Positions 26,275 through 35,329 of a stretch of DNA of 64,000 nucleotides are shown here, piece by piece. Below the pieces are notes generated by a model, which ran no database searches, was not told the DNA's origin, and was given only the letters and a program-made list of their open reading frames with translations. The position numbers and the translations under genes are program-made. Within the stretch, counting starts at the first letter, position 1, and each line of letters starts with the position of its first letter. Source of the DNA: Chitinophaga sp. YR627 (GTDB lineage: Bacteria > Bacteroidota > Bacteroidia > Chitinophagales > Chitinophagaceae); NCBI RefSeq assembly GCF_900114995.1, contig NZ_FOUX01000006.1, positions 372,001 to 436,000 of the forward strand, written 5' to 3'.

Positions 26275-26594
26275 CATTTTCACATCGTGTTGGCACAAGG
26301 ATATAAAAGGGGATTACCAGCAAACCACCACCGTAGAGGACGTATCATTGATAATGATATGGTGAAAAGGTGAATATGAGGTGGATTCGATCAGCTTATA
26401 AGAGGAATAAAATAGTACGAGCAAGAGAATCTAATTTTACATCATGCTGCCAGATGGAAATAATCAGAGGGGACTACTGGCAAACCACTACCATAAAGGA
26501 CGTATTTTTGCCCATAATATGGATATAAGGCGAATATGAGGTGGATTCGATCAGCGTATAAGAGGAGGAAAATAGTATAAGAAAGAGAATCTAA
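26275..26594 (+). repeat. Two tandem 160-bp direct repeats
   Basis: Aligned without any gap at a 160-bp period: 26308-26434 and 26468-26594 match at about 105 of 127 positions, including a fully conserved run GAATATGAGGTGGATTCGA. The preceding about 33 bp (ACATC..TG..) also correspond, so the whole unit is duplicated. No coding potential in a consistent frame. Confidence 0.85.
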
Positions 26595-26651
26595 CATAGA
26601 AAGTACTCCAGCGAAAGATTCAAATAAACTCCTAAATACCACGGCAGAAAA

Positions 26652-26822
26652 TTCCTGCGGAGGGTTTGAGAAGGAGCTATCGGGCCTTAGCCCATGGCTG
26701 CGCTTCATACGTTTAGTAGAGGTTTAACACCCTTCCCGGGCAATCAGACCTGACAACGCCCAAAGACAATTCGCTGCCAGGGGCATCAGCCCGATAGCCC
26801 TTCTCAAACCCACAGCAGTAAA
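26652..26822. repeat. Palindromic interspersed element, copy 3 (inverted relative to copy 2)
   Basis: Ends at 26659-26700 and 26774-26818. Its right end is the reverse complement of the left end of copy 2 and its left end the reverse complement of the right end of copy 2; the internal segment also aligns (for example GTGTCAGGTCTGAT versus GTTGTCAGGTCTGAT reversed). Copies 2 and 3 flank the tandem repeats in opposite orientation. Confidence 0.85.
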
Positions 26823-26881
26823 CCTCAACCCAAAGCAGTAGACGTGAAACCCACAGCAATAAGCCAGAGATTAAAGCCCGA

Positions 26882-27295
26882 TTATAAGATCAACACCAAA
26901 GTCCCCGCTATAATCAACACCGCCCCGATCGCCATCTTTACCGTCAACGCTTCATGTAAAAAAACTATCGATAAAACAATGGTCAATGCAACGCTCAACT
27001 TATCTACCGGTGCAACCTGAGATACTTTACCCATTTGTAAGGCCTTAAAATAGAAGATCCAGGAAAGCCCCGTCGCCATACCCGATAATATCAAAAATAT
27101 CAGGTTCGTCTTCGACAGATGCTGTAATCCCTTACCCTCACCTCTGAAAAATACAATACCCCAGGCCATGATCAGGATGATCACCGTCCTGATGGCCGTC
27201 GCCAGATCAGAATTCACCCCCGCAATGCCTACTTTGGCGAAAATAGCCGTCAGCGAAGCAAATAAAGCAGATAATAATGCATATAACCACCACAT
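26882..27295 (-). CDS. EamA-family small membrane transporter
   Basis: 137 aa with four or five hydrophobic helices, a single EamA (DMT superfamily) unit: MWWLYALLSALFASLTAIF, ILSGMATGLSWIFYFKALQ, VAPVDKLSVALTIVLSIVFLHEAL. Full-length DMT carriers have two such units, so this one probably dimerises. Start taken at ATG 27295, 2 nt after the upstream GNAT stop; a TTG at 27301 would overlap it by 4 nt. Substrate unknown. Confidence 0.85.
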   Translation of the reverse strand: MWWLYALLSALFASLTAIFAKVGIAGVNSDLATAIRTVIILIMAWGIVFFRGEGKGLQHLSKTNLIFLILSGMATGLSWIFYFKALQMGKVSQVAPVDKLSVALTIVLSIVFLHEALTVKMAIGAVLIIAGTLVLIL

Positions 27296-27297
27296 GC

Positions 27298-27789
27298 TCA
27301 ATAAATTCTTTTACCAAGGATATTCAGGCTTCTTTCAACGCCATCTAATATCGCAATATTAGGCAGGTGCGCCCATTCGTTAAATCCTAACTGTTCAAAC
27401 AACTTCAGACTGGGAATGTTATGCGCAAAGATGAAGCCGAGTAAGGTATGTACTTTAATGGAAGGACACTGTTCCATCGCGTACTTCAGGATCTTTTTAC
27501 CATATCCTTTACCGCGCGTATTTTCATGCAGATAGATGCTGATCTCTGCAGTGCCGTCATAGGCCGGACGACCATAAAATGACTGAAAACTGACCCATCC
27601 CACGGAAACTCCTTCATCTTCTACCATCCACAGCGGACGTTTTTCCGGAGAATGAATGTCAAACCAATGCTGCCTGCTTTCCACAGTAACCGGTTCCGTA
27701 TCGGCCGTTACCATACGACCCGCAATAGTAGTGTTGTAAATTGCGACAATTTCCGGAAGATCTTCCTGCGTAGCGTTCCTGTAGTTCAT
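27298..27789 (-). CDS. GNAT N-acetyltransferase, phosphinothricin-acetyltransferase-like
   Basis: 163 aa from ATG 27789 (MNYRNATQEDLPEIVAIYN); the frame extends to 27816 but the shorter start matches the family N-terminus and lies 25 nt after a TACGTTTG box (27821-27814). Acetyl-CoA loop in NTRGKGYGKKIL; C-terminal FAHNIPSLKLFEQLGF is typical of the PAT/YncA subgroup. Acetylates a small amine substrate, unknown here. Cotranscribed with the EamA gene. Confidence 0.85.
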   Translation of the reverse strand: MNYRNATQEDLPEIVAIYNTTIAGRMVTADTEPVTVESRQHWFDIHSPEKRPLWMVEDEGVSVGWVSFQSFYGRPAYDGTAEISIYLHENTRGKGYGKKILKYAMEQCPSIKVHTLLGFIFAHNIPSLKLFEQLGFNEWAHLPNIAILDGVERSLNILGKRIY

Positions 27790-28036
27790 TATACTGATGT
27801 GATTAGATAGACGCAAACGTAATAAAAACCGCTATCATTCGCAGTGAAATCTTCAGCTGTTTTAAGTATATTAGGATAAGATCAGCAGATCATGCTTTAT
27901 GTATAGTCTGACTATAGTTACGCTCCGTTATACTTCCGAAAAAAAGGGAGCATCAGCGAAAGATAAGTAGTATATAACCCTGTTCAGGTAGATAAAAAGA
28001 GGGGTGCTACGGACTTTCCCGCAGTTAGTTGTTCAC

Positions 28037-28591
28037 CTAAAACTGCATATCATAACGATAGTCCTTTTGCAGTAAACTTGTAATAAACGCATTCACAAAC
28101 TTGCCTTTCTGGAAAAACGCTTCCCGCATAAGTCCTTCCTGCTCAAACCCAAGGCGTTGTAACAAACGATAAGAGTTAATATTCGCAGGATCGACATAGG
28201 CCTCAATGCGGTTCATCTGCAATTCTTCAAATCCATACTGCAGCAAACGATGGATACTATTTGTCATGATACCCTTTCCCCAGTAGGAGGGTAACAGGTC
28301 ATATCCCAGCTCCATTTTATAATGCGTACGGCTGATGTGATGAAAACCGCAGGTGCCGATCAGTTCATTGCGTCCGTTAATAGTGATCGCCCAGCGCATA
28401 CCCTCGCCGCTGGCCAGTTTTTCTCTGAAAAAAGAGATCAGCTGTACAGCTTCTGATACGTTGACAAACTTTTCGATGTCCATAAAGCGCACCACCTTTT
28501 CGTGAGAAAAAAGGCTGAAGAGCGCTGCAATGTCTCTTTCGTCTATTGTCCGCAGACTGATATCGCCGGTTGTAAGCGTGGGTATTTCCAT
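28037..28591 (-). CDS. GNAT acetyltransferase, RimJ/RimL type
   Basis: About 184 aa; two adjacent Met codons (28594, 28591). Motifs: LTTGDISLRTIDERDIAALF, GYDLLPSYWGKGIMTN (acetyl-CoA site), and VDPANINSYRLLQRLGFEQEG, typical of ribosomal-protein-like or small-molecule N-acetyltransferases. It begins within 10 nt of the stop of the AI-2E-type permease, so it is likely the second gene of that transcript. Confidence 0.85.
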   Translation of the reverse strand: MEIPTLTTGDISLRTIDERDIAALFSLFSHEKVVRFMDIEKFVNVSEAVQLISFFREKLASGEGMRWAITINGRNELIGTCGFHHISRTHYKMELGYDLLPSYWGKGIMTNSIHRLLQYGFEELQMNRIEAYVDPANINSYRLLQRLGFEQEGLMREAFFQKGKFVNAFITSLLQKDYRYDMQF

Positions 28592-28600
28592 CATGGCTGT

Positions 28601-29704
28601 TTATTCACTGACTGGATCCGGCCCTTTTTCAACTACGACCGGTGCTTTCTTTCTTTTTAAGGTAACGTCCCCCAGTAACAGGGCCCAGGGTTGCATATAT
28701 TCTATATGTTCAAATACGATCTTCAGAATGGCGATAAATGGAATAGCGAGAAACATGCCGGGAACACCCCATATCAGGTTACCGGATACAACTCCAAGGA
28801 TGGTCACTAATGCATTGATCTTCACTTTCGAACCCATAATACGTGGTAACAGGATGTTACTATCCAGGAAATGAACCAGCAGCAAACCCGCGCCTACCTG
28901 TATAGAAGCGGCGAGTGAACTGTTAGTGAGCGTGAGCAACATACAAATGATAGTGGCTACATATATGCCGAGATAGGGGATGAGATTGAACAATGCTGCC
29001 ATGATACCCAGGAGGGTAGCGTATTTTACGCCGAAGATCCACAACATGGCGCAATTTACAACAGCGACGACGAGCATTTCTATCATCAGACCGGATACAT
29101 ACCCTTTAATGATGTAGCGGGTCTGCATCACGACGTCCAGCAGCTTGTCGCGGTGTTTTTCCCTGAACAGGCGGATCAGAAAAGTGAAGATCAGGGAACG
29201 GTATAACAGCAGGAAGAAACTATATAATAATACGAAGATGACGAAGATCAGCAGCGACGATAAGGACAACAGGGTACTGCTGATAAAACCGGTCGCGCTA
29301 CCCAGTGTACCCATCGCCATTTGTTCCAGGTAATCCATCTGACGCGCCGTATCAATATGGAACTTTACGTTTATCCATTCCTGTAAAGAGTTGAGCGAAG
29401 TCAACAGTTGTTGCTGCAACTGTGGGAAATCCGCCACAAATGATCCCATCTGAGCTGCCAGCAGTAATAAAATGCCCAACAGCAATATCACAAAGAGGAA
29501 GATGACGGTAAATGCCGCCAGTCCTCTTGAAAAACGCCATTTTTCCAGCTGATTCGCCATAGGCAACAGCATAATGGACACCAGCATGGCAAATGCAAGA
29601 GGGATGATCAGCTCATGCCCTAAGCGGGCAACATAGATGATCAGTATAATGCATAACAGGGTATAGGCCAGCCGGGCATTAAATGGCAGCTTTACTTGAT
29701 TCAT
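28601..29704 (-). CDS. AI-2E-family (PerM/TqsA-like) membrane transporter
   Basis: 367 aa, seven to eight hydrophobic helices, with the family pattern VNCAMLWIFGVKYATLLGIMAALFNLIPYLGIYVA split around residue 210-250, and the C-terminal GNLIWGVPGMFLAIPFIAILKI. Role: export of autoinducer-like or other small solutes, or ion exchange; the substrate cannot be inferred. A TATATTTG box lies at 29731-29724, 20 nt before the start. Followed by the RimL-like gene. Confidence 0.88.
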   Translation of the reverse strand: MNQVKLPFNARLAYTLLCIILIIYVARLGHELIIPLAFAMLVSIMLLPMANQLEKWRFSRGLAAFTVIFLFVILLLGILLLLAAQMGSFVADFPQLQQQLLTSLNSLQEWINVKFHIDTARQMDYLEQMAMGTLGSATGFISSTLLSLSSLLIFVIFVLLYSFFLLLYRSLIFTFLIRLFREKHRDKLLDVVMQTRYIIKGYVSGLMIEMLVVAVVNCAMLWIFGVKYATLLGIMAALFNLIPYLGIYVATIICMLLTLTNSSLAASIQVGAGLLLVHFLDSNILLPRIMGSKVKINALVTILGVVSGNLIWGVPGMFLAIPFIAILKIVFEHIEYMQPWALLLGDVTLKRKKAPVVVEKGPDPVSE

Positions 29705-29762
29705 GGGACAGTCGTATTTCCCTCAAATATATATTTTTAAAGAGGGAAACAGAAACAGAGAA

Positions 29763-30689
29763 TCAGATGAGTTGCTTGAAATGGGGGATATAAATGACGC
29801 AGGAATTAGGCGCAAGCATTGATATAAAGAAATGAGTACCACTCATTTTGAAAACGCCTTCTTTGATATAACGGTCTATAAACTCGTACATCGGAATGCC
29901 TGCGGTCGCAAAATCTGTTGGTACCGGCAGCGTGATATAATGGCCGCCCGGTATGTGCTTGGTCATTAATTTTTCTCCGAGGATCGTCTGTTCCAATACC
30001 GGCGTAATATCTTTATTGGGTACCAGGATACCCGCATACATGCTCATACGCTCATAATCAGTTACAGGCACTGAATCCAGTGTACTGGTGATCACTTTTG
30101 CATTGACCAGGTTGTGGTTACCGATAATGCCACGCATGCGTTGTTCCTCCCGGTTCATTTTCATGATCATTTGTGCCACAGGGTCCTGTCCGCGGGATAA
30201 CAGCGTGTAAAATAATGTACTATCCGGCAGATGATCCGTCTCTGTACGCTCAAAACTGAACAATGGTGTGAACAGTTCTCCCTGTTTATCAAAGGCCTGC
30301 ACGATCAGGTTCACCATGTCAAGCGTGCGCTTTTCATTGGGTAGTGTTCCGATCTTTCTGAAATTGCGCGGACTCTTATCAAAGTATTGCGTAAACGCTT
30401 TAGTATAGGCGGCCACGGTAGCATAACCCGTTCTGTCGGCTATCTCACTGATGTTGTAACCGCTGTGTCGCAGTAAGCCCGCAGAGACTTCCAACCGGTG
30501 CCGTTTTACATATTGCCAGTAAGGTTCTCCGATGACCGTCGTAAAACTGTGATAAAAATAAGAATAAGAGATGCCTAAGTATTCGGATACGTCTTTCATC
30601 TCGAATGACTCGGACATACGATCGTCCGCGTAACTCAATGCTTTGAGGGCCATCAGCTCCATTTCACGAGCCGGAGGGTTGTGGTTCAT
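29763..30689 (-). CDS. AraC-family regulator with GyrI-like effector domain
   Basis: 308 aa. The DNA-binding domain is N-terminal: two helix-turn-helix motifs at about 25-125 (MKDVSEYLGISYSYFYHSF, ISEIADRTGYATVAAYTKAF). Residues about 155-308 form a GyrI/SoxS-type small-molecule-binding domain (MSMYAGILVPNKD, HIPGGHYITLPV), as in Rob/BmrR-like regulators. Ligand and targets unknown; the neighbouring permease is a plausible target but that is positional inference. Confidence 0.88.
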   Translation of the reverse strand: MNHNPPAREMELMALKALSYADDRMSESFEMKDVSEYLGISYSYFYHSFTTVIGEPYWQYVKRHRLEVSAGLLRHSGYNISEIADRTGYATVAAYTKAFTQYFDKSPRNFRKIGTLPNEKRTLDMVNLIVQAFDKQGELFTPLFSFERTETDHLPDSTLFYTLLSRGQDPVAQMIMKMNREEQRMRGIIGNHNLVNAKVITSTLDSVPVTDYERMSMYAGILVPNKDITPVLEQTILGEKLMTKHIPGGHYITLPVPTDFATAGIPMYEFIDRYIKEGVFKMSGTHFFISMLAPNSCVIYIPHFKQLI

Positions 30690-30867
30690 AGACTATATTA
30701 ATTTGAGGTGTTAAATGGTTCCAGTAGGTTTTTCTAACGTCCACGCTGTTGTTTACTTAAACAATAATTTACATATTAGATAAATCATTAAGCGGTAGTT
30801 TCCGAATTTAAGCTTTTAAGGGAACATGACGAAAAAAAACGTGGAGGCGACAAATGTTATTGAGTAC

Positions 30868-30902
30868 TTTTTGCGTAGAGAAATAGAAAATTATTACTTT
30901 CG
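30868..30902 (+). promoter_or_regulatory. Candidate promoter of the DUF6089-like barrel gene
   Basis: TTTTTG (30868-30873), 21 nt, TACTTTCG (30895-30902), one base off TAnnTTTG. It lies in the 383-bp divergent gap 30690-31072, which holds no gene; the leader would be about 165 nt. Confidence 0.4.
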
Positions 30903-31072
30903 CGGCCTTCAAAACGGAAATTTTTAACAATTTTTATTGATTTCCGGCGTTTGAATAGAACCTAGTACAATTATTGCAATTGTTCCGCCTGTTTACCCCT
31001 TATGCCTGCTGAAGTACCTCCGGAACGAGTCCGGACGGATAAAATCATGATCTTTAATCAATCCCTTTATTG

Positions 31073-31984
31073 ATGCCAAATCTAAGTTTATTGAAGAATC
31101 GTTTCTCTCGTGCTGTATGGAAAAGAGTGCTTGTTTTTTTATTGATCTGTGCCCCTTTCAGCGGTTTTTCGCAATACTGGCAGGCCGGTGGTTTCATTGG
31201 CACGAGTAATTATAGCGGCGACCTTGTGCAAACAAGAGTTGATCTGAAATACACCCGTTTTGCACTCGGTGTATTCTTAAAAAGAGATATCAACCGTTAT
31301 CTCACTATTCGTGGAGGTCTTTCTTACGGAAGGATCGCCGGCGCCGACAGCACCAACAGAGATACCATGCTGATAAAGCGTAACCTGAGTTTCCGTTCTC
31401 CTATATGGGAAGGACAACTGGGTTTTGAATTTAATTTCCTGGATCTGGATGAGAAAAAGATCACACCATATGTATTTGCCAGCGTAGCGTTGTTTAGTTT
31501 TTATCCGACAACGAAAGATTCACTCGGCAATACCGTAAATCTTCGTCCCCTGGGTACAGAAGGACAAGGCCTGGCCGCCTATCCAACCCGTAAAGAATAT
31601 AATCTCCGCCAGATCTCTATTCCATTTGGCGCAGGTGTGAAAATACTCCTGACGGAGAACTGGATCGCTGGTTTTGAATTTGGTTTACGTAAAACCTTTA
31701 CCGATTATCTGGATGATGTGAGTCTTACTTATGTTGACAGAAATACGTTAGTAAGAACACGCGGACAGAAAGCAGCAGACTTTGCCTATCGTGGTGATGA
31801 AGTGACACTGGGTAGTCATGTAACACCCGGTACTTATCCGGCAGACGGCATACAGCGTGGCTCCGACAAATATAAAGACTGGTACATATTTACGGGATTA
31901 ACGCTCAGCTATCGCTTCGGTGGCGGCAGTAACGCGCACAATAACTGGAGAAGACAGAAAGTATCACAGTGTCCGAGATTCTGA
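31073..31984 (+). CDS. Outer-membrane beta-barrel protein, DUF6089-like
   Basis: 303 aa. Signal peptide (basic start, VLVFLLICAPFSGFSQ), then a beta-rich body with a barrel pattern: QAGGFIGTSNYSGDL, RGGLSYGRIAG, GFEFNFLD, YVFASVALFSFYP, FIFGAGVKILL-like strand, GFEFGLRKTF, ending FTGLTLSYRF. The DYLDD near the third quarter is typical of the family. ATG 31073 was chosen over a TTG three bases upstream. It may be a type IX secretion-associated or structural barrel; function not established. Confidence 0.8.
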   Translation: MPNLSLLKNRFSRAVWKRVLVFLLICAPFSGFSQYWQAGGFIGTSNYSGDLVQTRVDLKYTRFALGVFLKRDINRYLTIRGGLSYGRIAGADSTNRDTMLIKRNLSFRSPIWEGQLGFEFNFLDLDEKKITPYVFASVALFSFYPTTKDSLGNTVNLRPLGTEGQGLAAYPTRKEYNLRQISIPFGAGVKILLTENWIAGFEFGLRKTFTDYLDDVSLTYVDRNTLVRTRGQKAADFAYRGDEVTLGSHVTPGTYPADGIQRGSDKYKDWYIFTGLTLSYRFGGGSNAHNNWRRQKVSQCPRF

Positions 31985-32004
31985 CATACATAGTATAATA
32001 TTTT

Positions 32005-32040
32005 AAAGCCGCTTCTATCATCAGGAAGCGGCTTTTTTTT
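32005..32040 (+). terminator. Terminator of the barrel gene
   Basis: AAAGCCGCTTC (32005-32015) pairs perfectly with GAAGCGGCTTT (32025-32035), followed by a T-run. The remaining about 240 bp to the next gene show no other feature. Confidence 0.9.
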
Positions 32041-32284
32041 GAAACGTAGTAAAAAAATATGCATGCAGAGAGGCATCAATGTTTTTTGGCATACTTCTTG
32101 AAATTTATCTACCAGACGGAACAAAAACAACGTCGCCAACGAATACACATACCAGATATTAAAAAAAACCGTTTAATAACAAACACGAAACACCATCATC
32201 TTTATTTAACTTATTTAATCTAAGCGGACAACTATTCCAATCTAATTAATTTAATTTCCATTCAACTACAAAATCGAACAACGT

Positions 32285-32605
32285 ATGAAACAGATAGTAT
32301 TAGTATTACTGCTGATAGGGGGAGGTATACTCGGTGCACAGGCTCAGGGAAGAAGAGGACACGGTCATCATGATGATTGCCGTCCGAGGAATTACAGAGT
32401 ACACCATGGTCGTTGGGATGATTGTAACAGAGATTACAGAGGCGCTTACTATAGCTGCCGTCCGGCTCCGGCACAGGTAGTGTATGTACAACCAGCTCCG
32501 GTAGTATATGTACCCGCTCCGCCGCCACCTCCACGTCCGAGAGTAGTATATCAGCGCTCTCCGAAAGTAGTGATCGCTACTGGTCCGATTGTAGTAGGGC
32601 TGTAA
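32285..32605 (+). CDS. Small secreted His/Arg/Pro-rich protein
   Basis: 106 aa. Clear signal peptide (MKQIVLVLLLIGGGILGAQA, cleavage before QGRRG). The mature N-terminus is His/Asp/Arg-rich (GHGHHDDC), which could bind metal, and the second half is Tyr/Val/Pro-rich with VVYVQPAPVVYVPAPPPPP repeats, followed by a beta-like tail. Three Cys residues may form disulfides. No known family; the Pro-rich repeats suggest a cell-envelope or surface-associated role. Confidence 0.65.
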   Translation: MKQIVLVLLLIGGGILGAQAQGRRGHGHHDDCRPRNYRVHHGRWDDCNRDYRGAYYSCRPAPAQVVYVQPAPVVYVPAPPPPPRPRVVYQRSPKVVIATGPIVVGL

Positions 32606-32686
32606 ATAATTGTTCCGAAAGGACGGCAGTTTCCGGAAGGAAAGCACCTTACCAGGGTTTCAGCTGTCAGAACAACGGAATTAAAG

Positions 32687-32735
32687 ATGACGAATTACGA
32701 TTGTGTGTATCTTTGCACCTATTGTAATTCGTCAT
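32687..32735 (+). promoter_or_regulatory. Inverted repeat flanking the ubiD promoter
   Basis: A perfect -7 box TATCTTTG (32708-32715) lies between two arms of a perfect 12-bp inverted repeat: ATGACGAATTAC (32687-32698) and GTAATTCGTCAT (32724-32735). The expected start of transcription falls at or in the right arm. Confidence 0.55.
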
Positions 32736-32758
32736 TCGCATTTATAGCATTTAGAAAT

Positions 32759-34678
32759 ATGGCATATAAGCACCTGAAACACTTTATAGACACATTAGAA
32801 AAGGCAGGAGAGCTGATAAGGATCAAGACTTATGTAGACCCTAAGCTGGAGATCGCAGAAATTACCGACAGGGTAAGTAAATCGCCCAACGGAGGTAAAG
32901 CGCTGCTGTTCGAAAACACAGGTTATGATTTCCCTGTACTGATCAATTCCATGGGTAGCTACAGGCGCATGTGTATGGCGCTTGGCGTCCAGGAATTAGA
33001 TGATGTGGCGAATGAGATCGAATCCCTGGTGAAATTATTATCAAAGCCGAAAGAAGGAATACTCGATAAACTGGCCATGTTACCAAAACTGGGGCAGTTT
33101 GCCTCCTGGATGCCAAAGGGCGTAAGCGGCAGAGGCGCCTGCCAGGAAGTGATCATGAGCGAACCGGACCTCAGCAAGATCCCGGTGATGCAGTGCTGGC
33201 CGAAAGATGGTGGTCCTTTTATCACCCTTCCCGTTATTCATACCAAAGATCCGAATACCGGTACCCGCAACGTGGGCATGTACCGCATGCAGGTATTCGA
33301 CAAAACCATGACAGGAATGCACTGGCACAAACACAAAGTGTCCGCCAAGCACTTCATGGAATATAAAAAACTGAAGAAACGTATGCCGGTAGCGGTCATC
33401 CTCGGTGGAGACCCGGCATATACCTATTCTGCTACCGCGCCACTTCCTGAAAATGTGGACGAATACATGCTGGCAGGTTTCCTGCGTAAGCAGAAGGTGG
33501 AACTGGTGAAATGTATCACCCAGCCGGAAATTGAAGTACCCGCAGATGCAGACTTTGTGATCGAAGGATATGTGGATCCGGAAGAAGAACTGATCTGGGA
33601 AGGGCCATTCGGCGACCATACCGGTTATTACTCACTGGCTGACTGGTACCCTCGCTTCCACGTAACAGCGATCACACACAGAAAAGACGCCATCTATCCT
33701 TCTACCATCGTAGGTATCCCTCCGCAGGAGGACGCCTGGATCGGAAAAGCGACTGAAAGGGTTTTCCTGGCGCCTATCAAAATGACAATGGTTCCCGAAA
33801 TGATAGATATGGAAATGCCGGTTGAAGGCGTATTCCATAACCTGGTCATCGCACAGATCAAAAAGGATTATCCGGGACAGGCGCAGAAAGTGATGAATGC
33901 CATGTGGGGCGCCGGACAAATGATGTTCAACAAAATACTGGTCGTTGCTGACGAACATACCAGTATCCAGAACTATAAAGAACTCGCACAGTACGTGTTC
34001 AAACATCTGAACCCTGCAACGGATATCTACCTGAGCCAGGGTCCTATGGACGTACTGGACCACTCCTGTTCCAAAATGGGCTTCGGTGGTAAGATGTGTA
34101 TTGATGGCACCGCCAAATATGAAGAAGAGATCGAATCAGAACTGATTACTACCGATCAGACCTTCAATCGCACAAACGTCATGCAGCGTTTCCCTGAGAT
34201 TAAGGATATCAATGATTCCCTGCTGAAAGATGGTATTCCATGTATCCTGGTATCCGTAGAAAAAGCACGTCCGCTGCATATCAAGGAATTGACGGAGCAG
34301 TTATACAATATGCCGGAACTCAGTAACATAAAAATGGTGCTGTTTGTCGAACATACTGTTGATGTACAGGATCTTCCATCTGCACTCTGGCGTTTCTGCA
34401 ATAACCTGGATCCGCGTCGTGACAGCTTTATCGTACGTCCTGCGGTACCTGGTCATCCGGGTAAATTAGGTGCCGGTATCGGTATGGATGGTACCCTGAA
34501 AACCCGTGCGCTTGACAACTTTGAACGTGACTGGCCAAACATTATCGTTGCAGATGATGCGACCATCAAAATAGTTGATGAAAAATGGGCATCACTCGAC
34601 CTCGGACCTTTCATTCCTTCTCCTTCTCATAAATATAAACCTCAGATGTATGGAGAAGAAGCAGTTGTTCCGCAATAG
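32759..34678 (+). CDS. UbiD-family decarboxylase (menaquinone-type)
   Basis: 639 aa, prenylated-FMN-dependent decarboxylase of aromatic acids. Start moved from the frame's first Met (32687, inside the promoter's inverted repeat) to ATG 32759, giving MAYKHLKHFIDTLEKAGEL, the usual N-terminus. Visible segments: GKALLFENTGYDFPVLIN, TRNVGMYRMQVFD, EGPFGDHTGYYSLADWYPRFH, and GGKMCIDGTAKY-like C-terminal block. The length exceeds E. coli UbiD (about 497) and matches the longer Bacteroidota menaquinone-biosynthesis decarboxylases. No ubiX-like flavin prenyltransferase gene is in the window. Confidence 0.88.
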   Translation: MAYKHLKHFIDTLEKAGELIRIKTYVDPKLEIAEITDRVSKSPNGGKALLFENTGYDFPVLINSMGSYRRMCMALGVQELDDVANEIESLVKLLSKPKEGILDKLAMLPKLGQFASWMPKGVSGRGACQEVIMSEPDLSKIPVMQCWPKDGGPFITLPVIHTKDPNTGTRNVGMYRMQVFDKTMTGMHWHKHKVSAKHFMEYKKLKKRMPVAVILGGDPAYTYSATAPLPENVDEYMLAGFLRKQKVELVKCITQPEIEVPADADFVIEGYVDPEEELIWEGPFGDHTGYYSLADWYPRFHVTAITHRKDAIYPSTIVGIPPQEDAWIGKATERVFLAPIKMTMVPEMIDMEMPVEGVFHNLVIAQIKKDYPGQAQKVMNAMWGAGQMMFNKILVVADEHTSIQNYKELAQYVFKHLNPATDIYLSQGPMDVLDHSCSKMGFGGKMCIDGTAKYEEEIESELITTDQTFNRTNVMQRFPEIKDINDSLLKDGIPCILVSVEKARPLHIKELTEQLYNMPELSNIKMVLFVEHTVDVQDLPSALWRFCNNLDPRRDSFIVRPAVPGHPGKLGAGIGMDGTLKTRALDNFERDWPNIIVADDATIKIVDEKWASLDLGPFIPSPSHKYKPQMYGEEAVVPQ

Positions 34679-35138
34679 TTCATTCATCATAGTATTCCTG
34701 TGCGCAGCCTTTACGGCGGGCGCACAGGTACGTCTTTCCGATTTCCGGTATATCGATAATATAGAAGGATACTGGACGATGAAGACCAAACTCGGTATCT
34801 ATGCCGAGAAATGGAAACGAGTGGATGAGCATACCTGGAAGGGCAGGACCATGCGCCTGATAAAAGGAGACAGTACGAAAGTGGATGATATGCGTCTTTT
34901 TCTGGAAGGGGATGGGATCTACTTTACCATTGCTGCAGTAAGAGATAGTATAGGAGAACCGGTTCGCTTCAAATTACGTGTATTGAAGTCCGTTGGATTC
35001 GTAGCCGAAAATCTGCAAAGTCCCTATCCGCAGAAGATTATCTATCGCTGGAAAGATACGAAGCATATGGATGCTCACTTTGAGGGCAAAGATGGGCGGG
35101 TGAGCCGTGAATTCATCATGCAATATATAAGGCAATAA
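34650..35138 (+). CDS. Secreted DUF6265-like protein
   Basis: 162 aa from ATG 34650, which overlaps the ubiD-family gene end by 29 nt. Signal peptide (MEKKQLFRNSSF, hydrophobic IIVFLCAAFTAGAQ). The mature domain has the pattern of the DUF6265/lipocalin-like fold: YIDNIEGYWTMKTKLGIYAEKW, HTWKGRTMRLIKGDS, ending FVAENLQSPYPQKIIYRW. Exported to periplasm or outer membrane; ligand unknown. The overlap suggests coupled translation. Confidence 0.65.
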   Translation: MEKKQLFRNSSFIIVFLCAAFTAGAQVRLSDFRYIDNIEGYWTMKTKLGIYAEKWKRVDEHTWKGRTMRLIKGDSTKVDDMRLFLEGDGIYFTIAAVRDSIGEPVRFKLRVLKSVGFVAENLQSPYPQKIIYRWKDTKHMDAHFEGKDGRVSREFIMQYIRQ

Positions 35139-35198
35139 CGCCCGTCTCATTATTGATTTCCTTATTGCGTAAATCAAATTCCCAAATGCATAAATAAG

Positions 35199-35234
35199 TA
35201 ACGCAAAGCTGGTATAGCTTTGCGTTATTGTTTT
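35199..35234 (+). terminator. Terminator after the UbiD/DUF6265 unit
   Basis: AACGCAAAGCT (35200-35210) pairs perfectly with AGCTTTGCGTT (35216-35226), then ATTGTTTT. A second plus-orientation hairpin, GCCGCTCCTG (35297-35306) with CAGGAAGCGGC (35311-35321) and T5, follows just before the prfC stop. Confidence 0.85.
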
Positions 35235-35329
35235 ACATACTAAGGACAGTCTGCAATTGTACTTCGATTTGAGTTGGTCGTACAATTACTTAATACGCCG
35301 CTCCTGATCACAGGAAGCGGCTTTTTATT

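Noticed and set aside
26442..26708. Minus-strand frame of 88 codons in the repeat island
   Set aside because: Covers the second tandem unit and part of copy 3; frame is not shared by the first tandem unit, so it is chance.
33080..33619. Minus-strand frame of 179 codons opposite the UbiD-family gene
   Set aside because: Antisense shadow; composition mirrors the sense codons.
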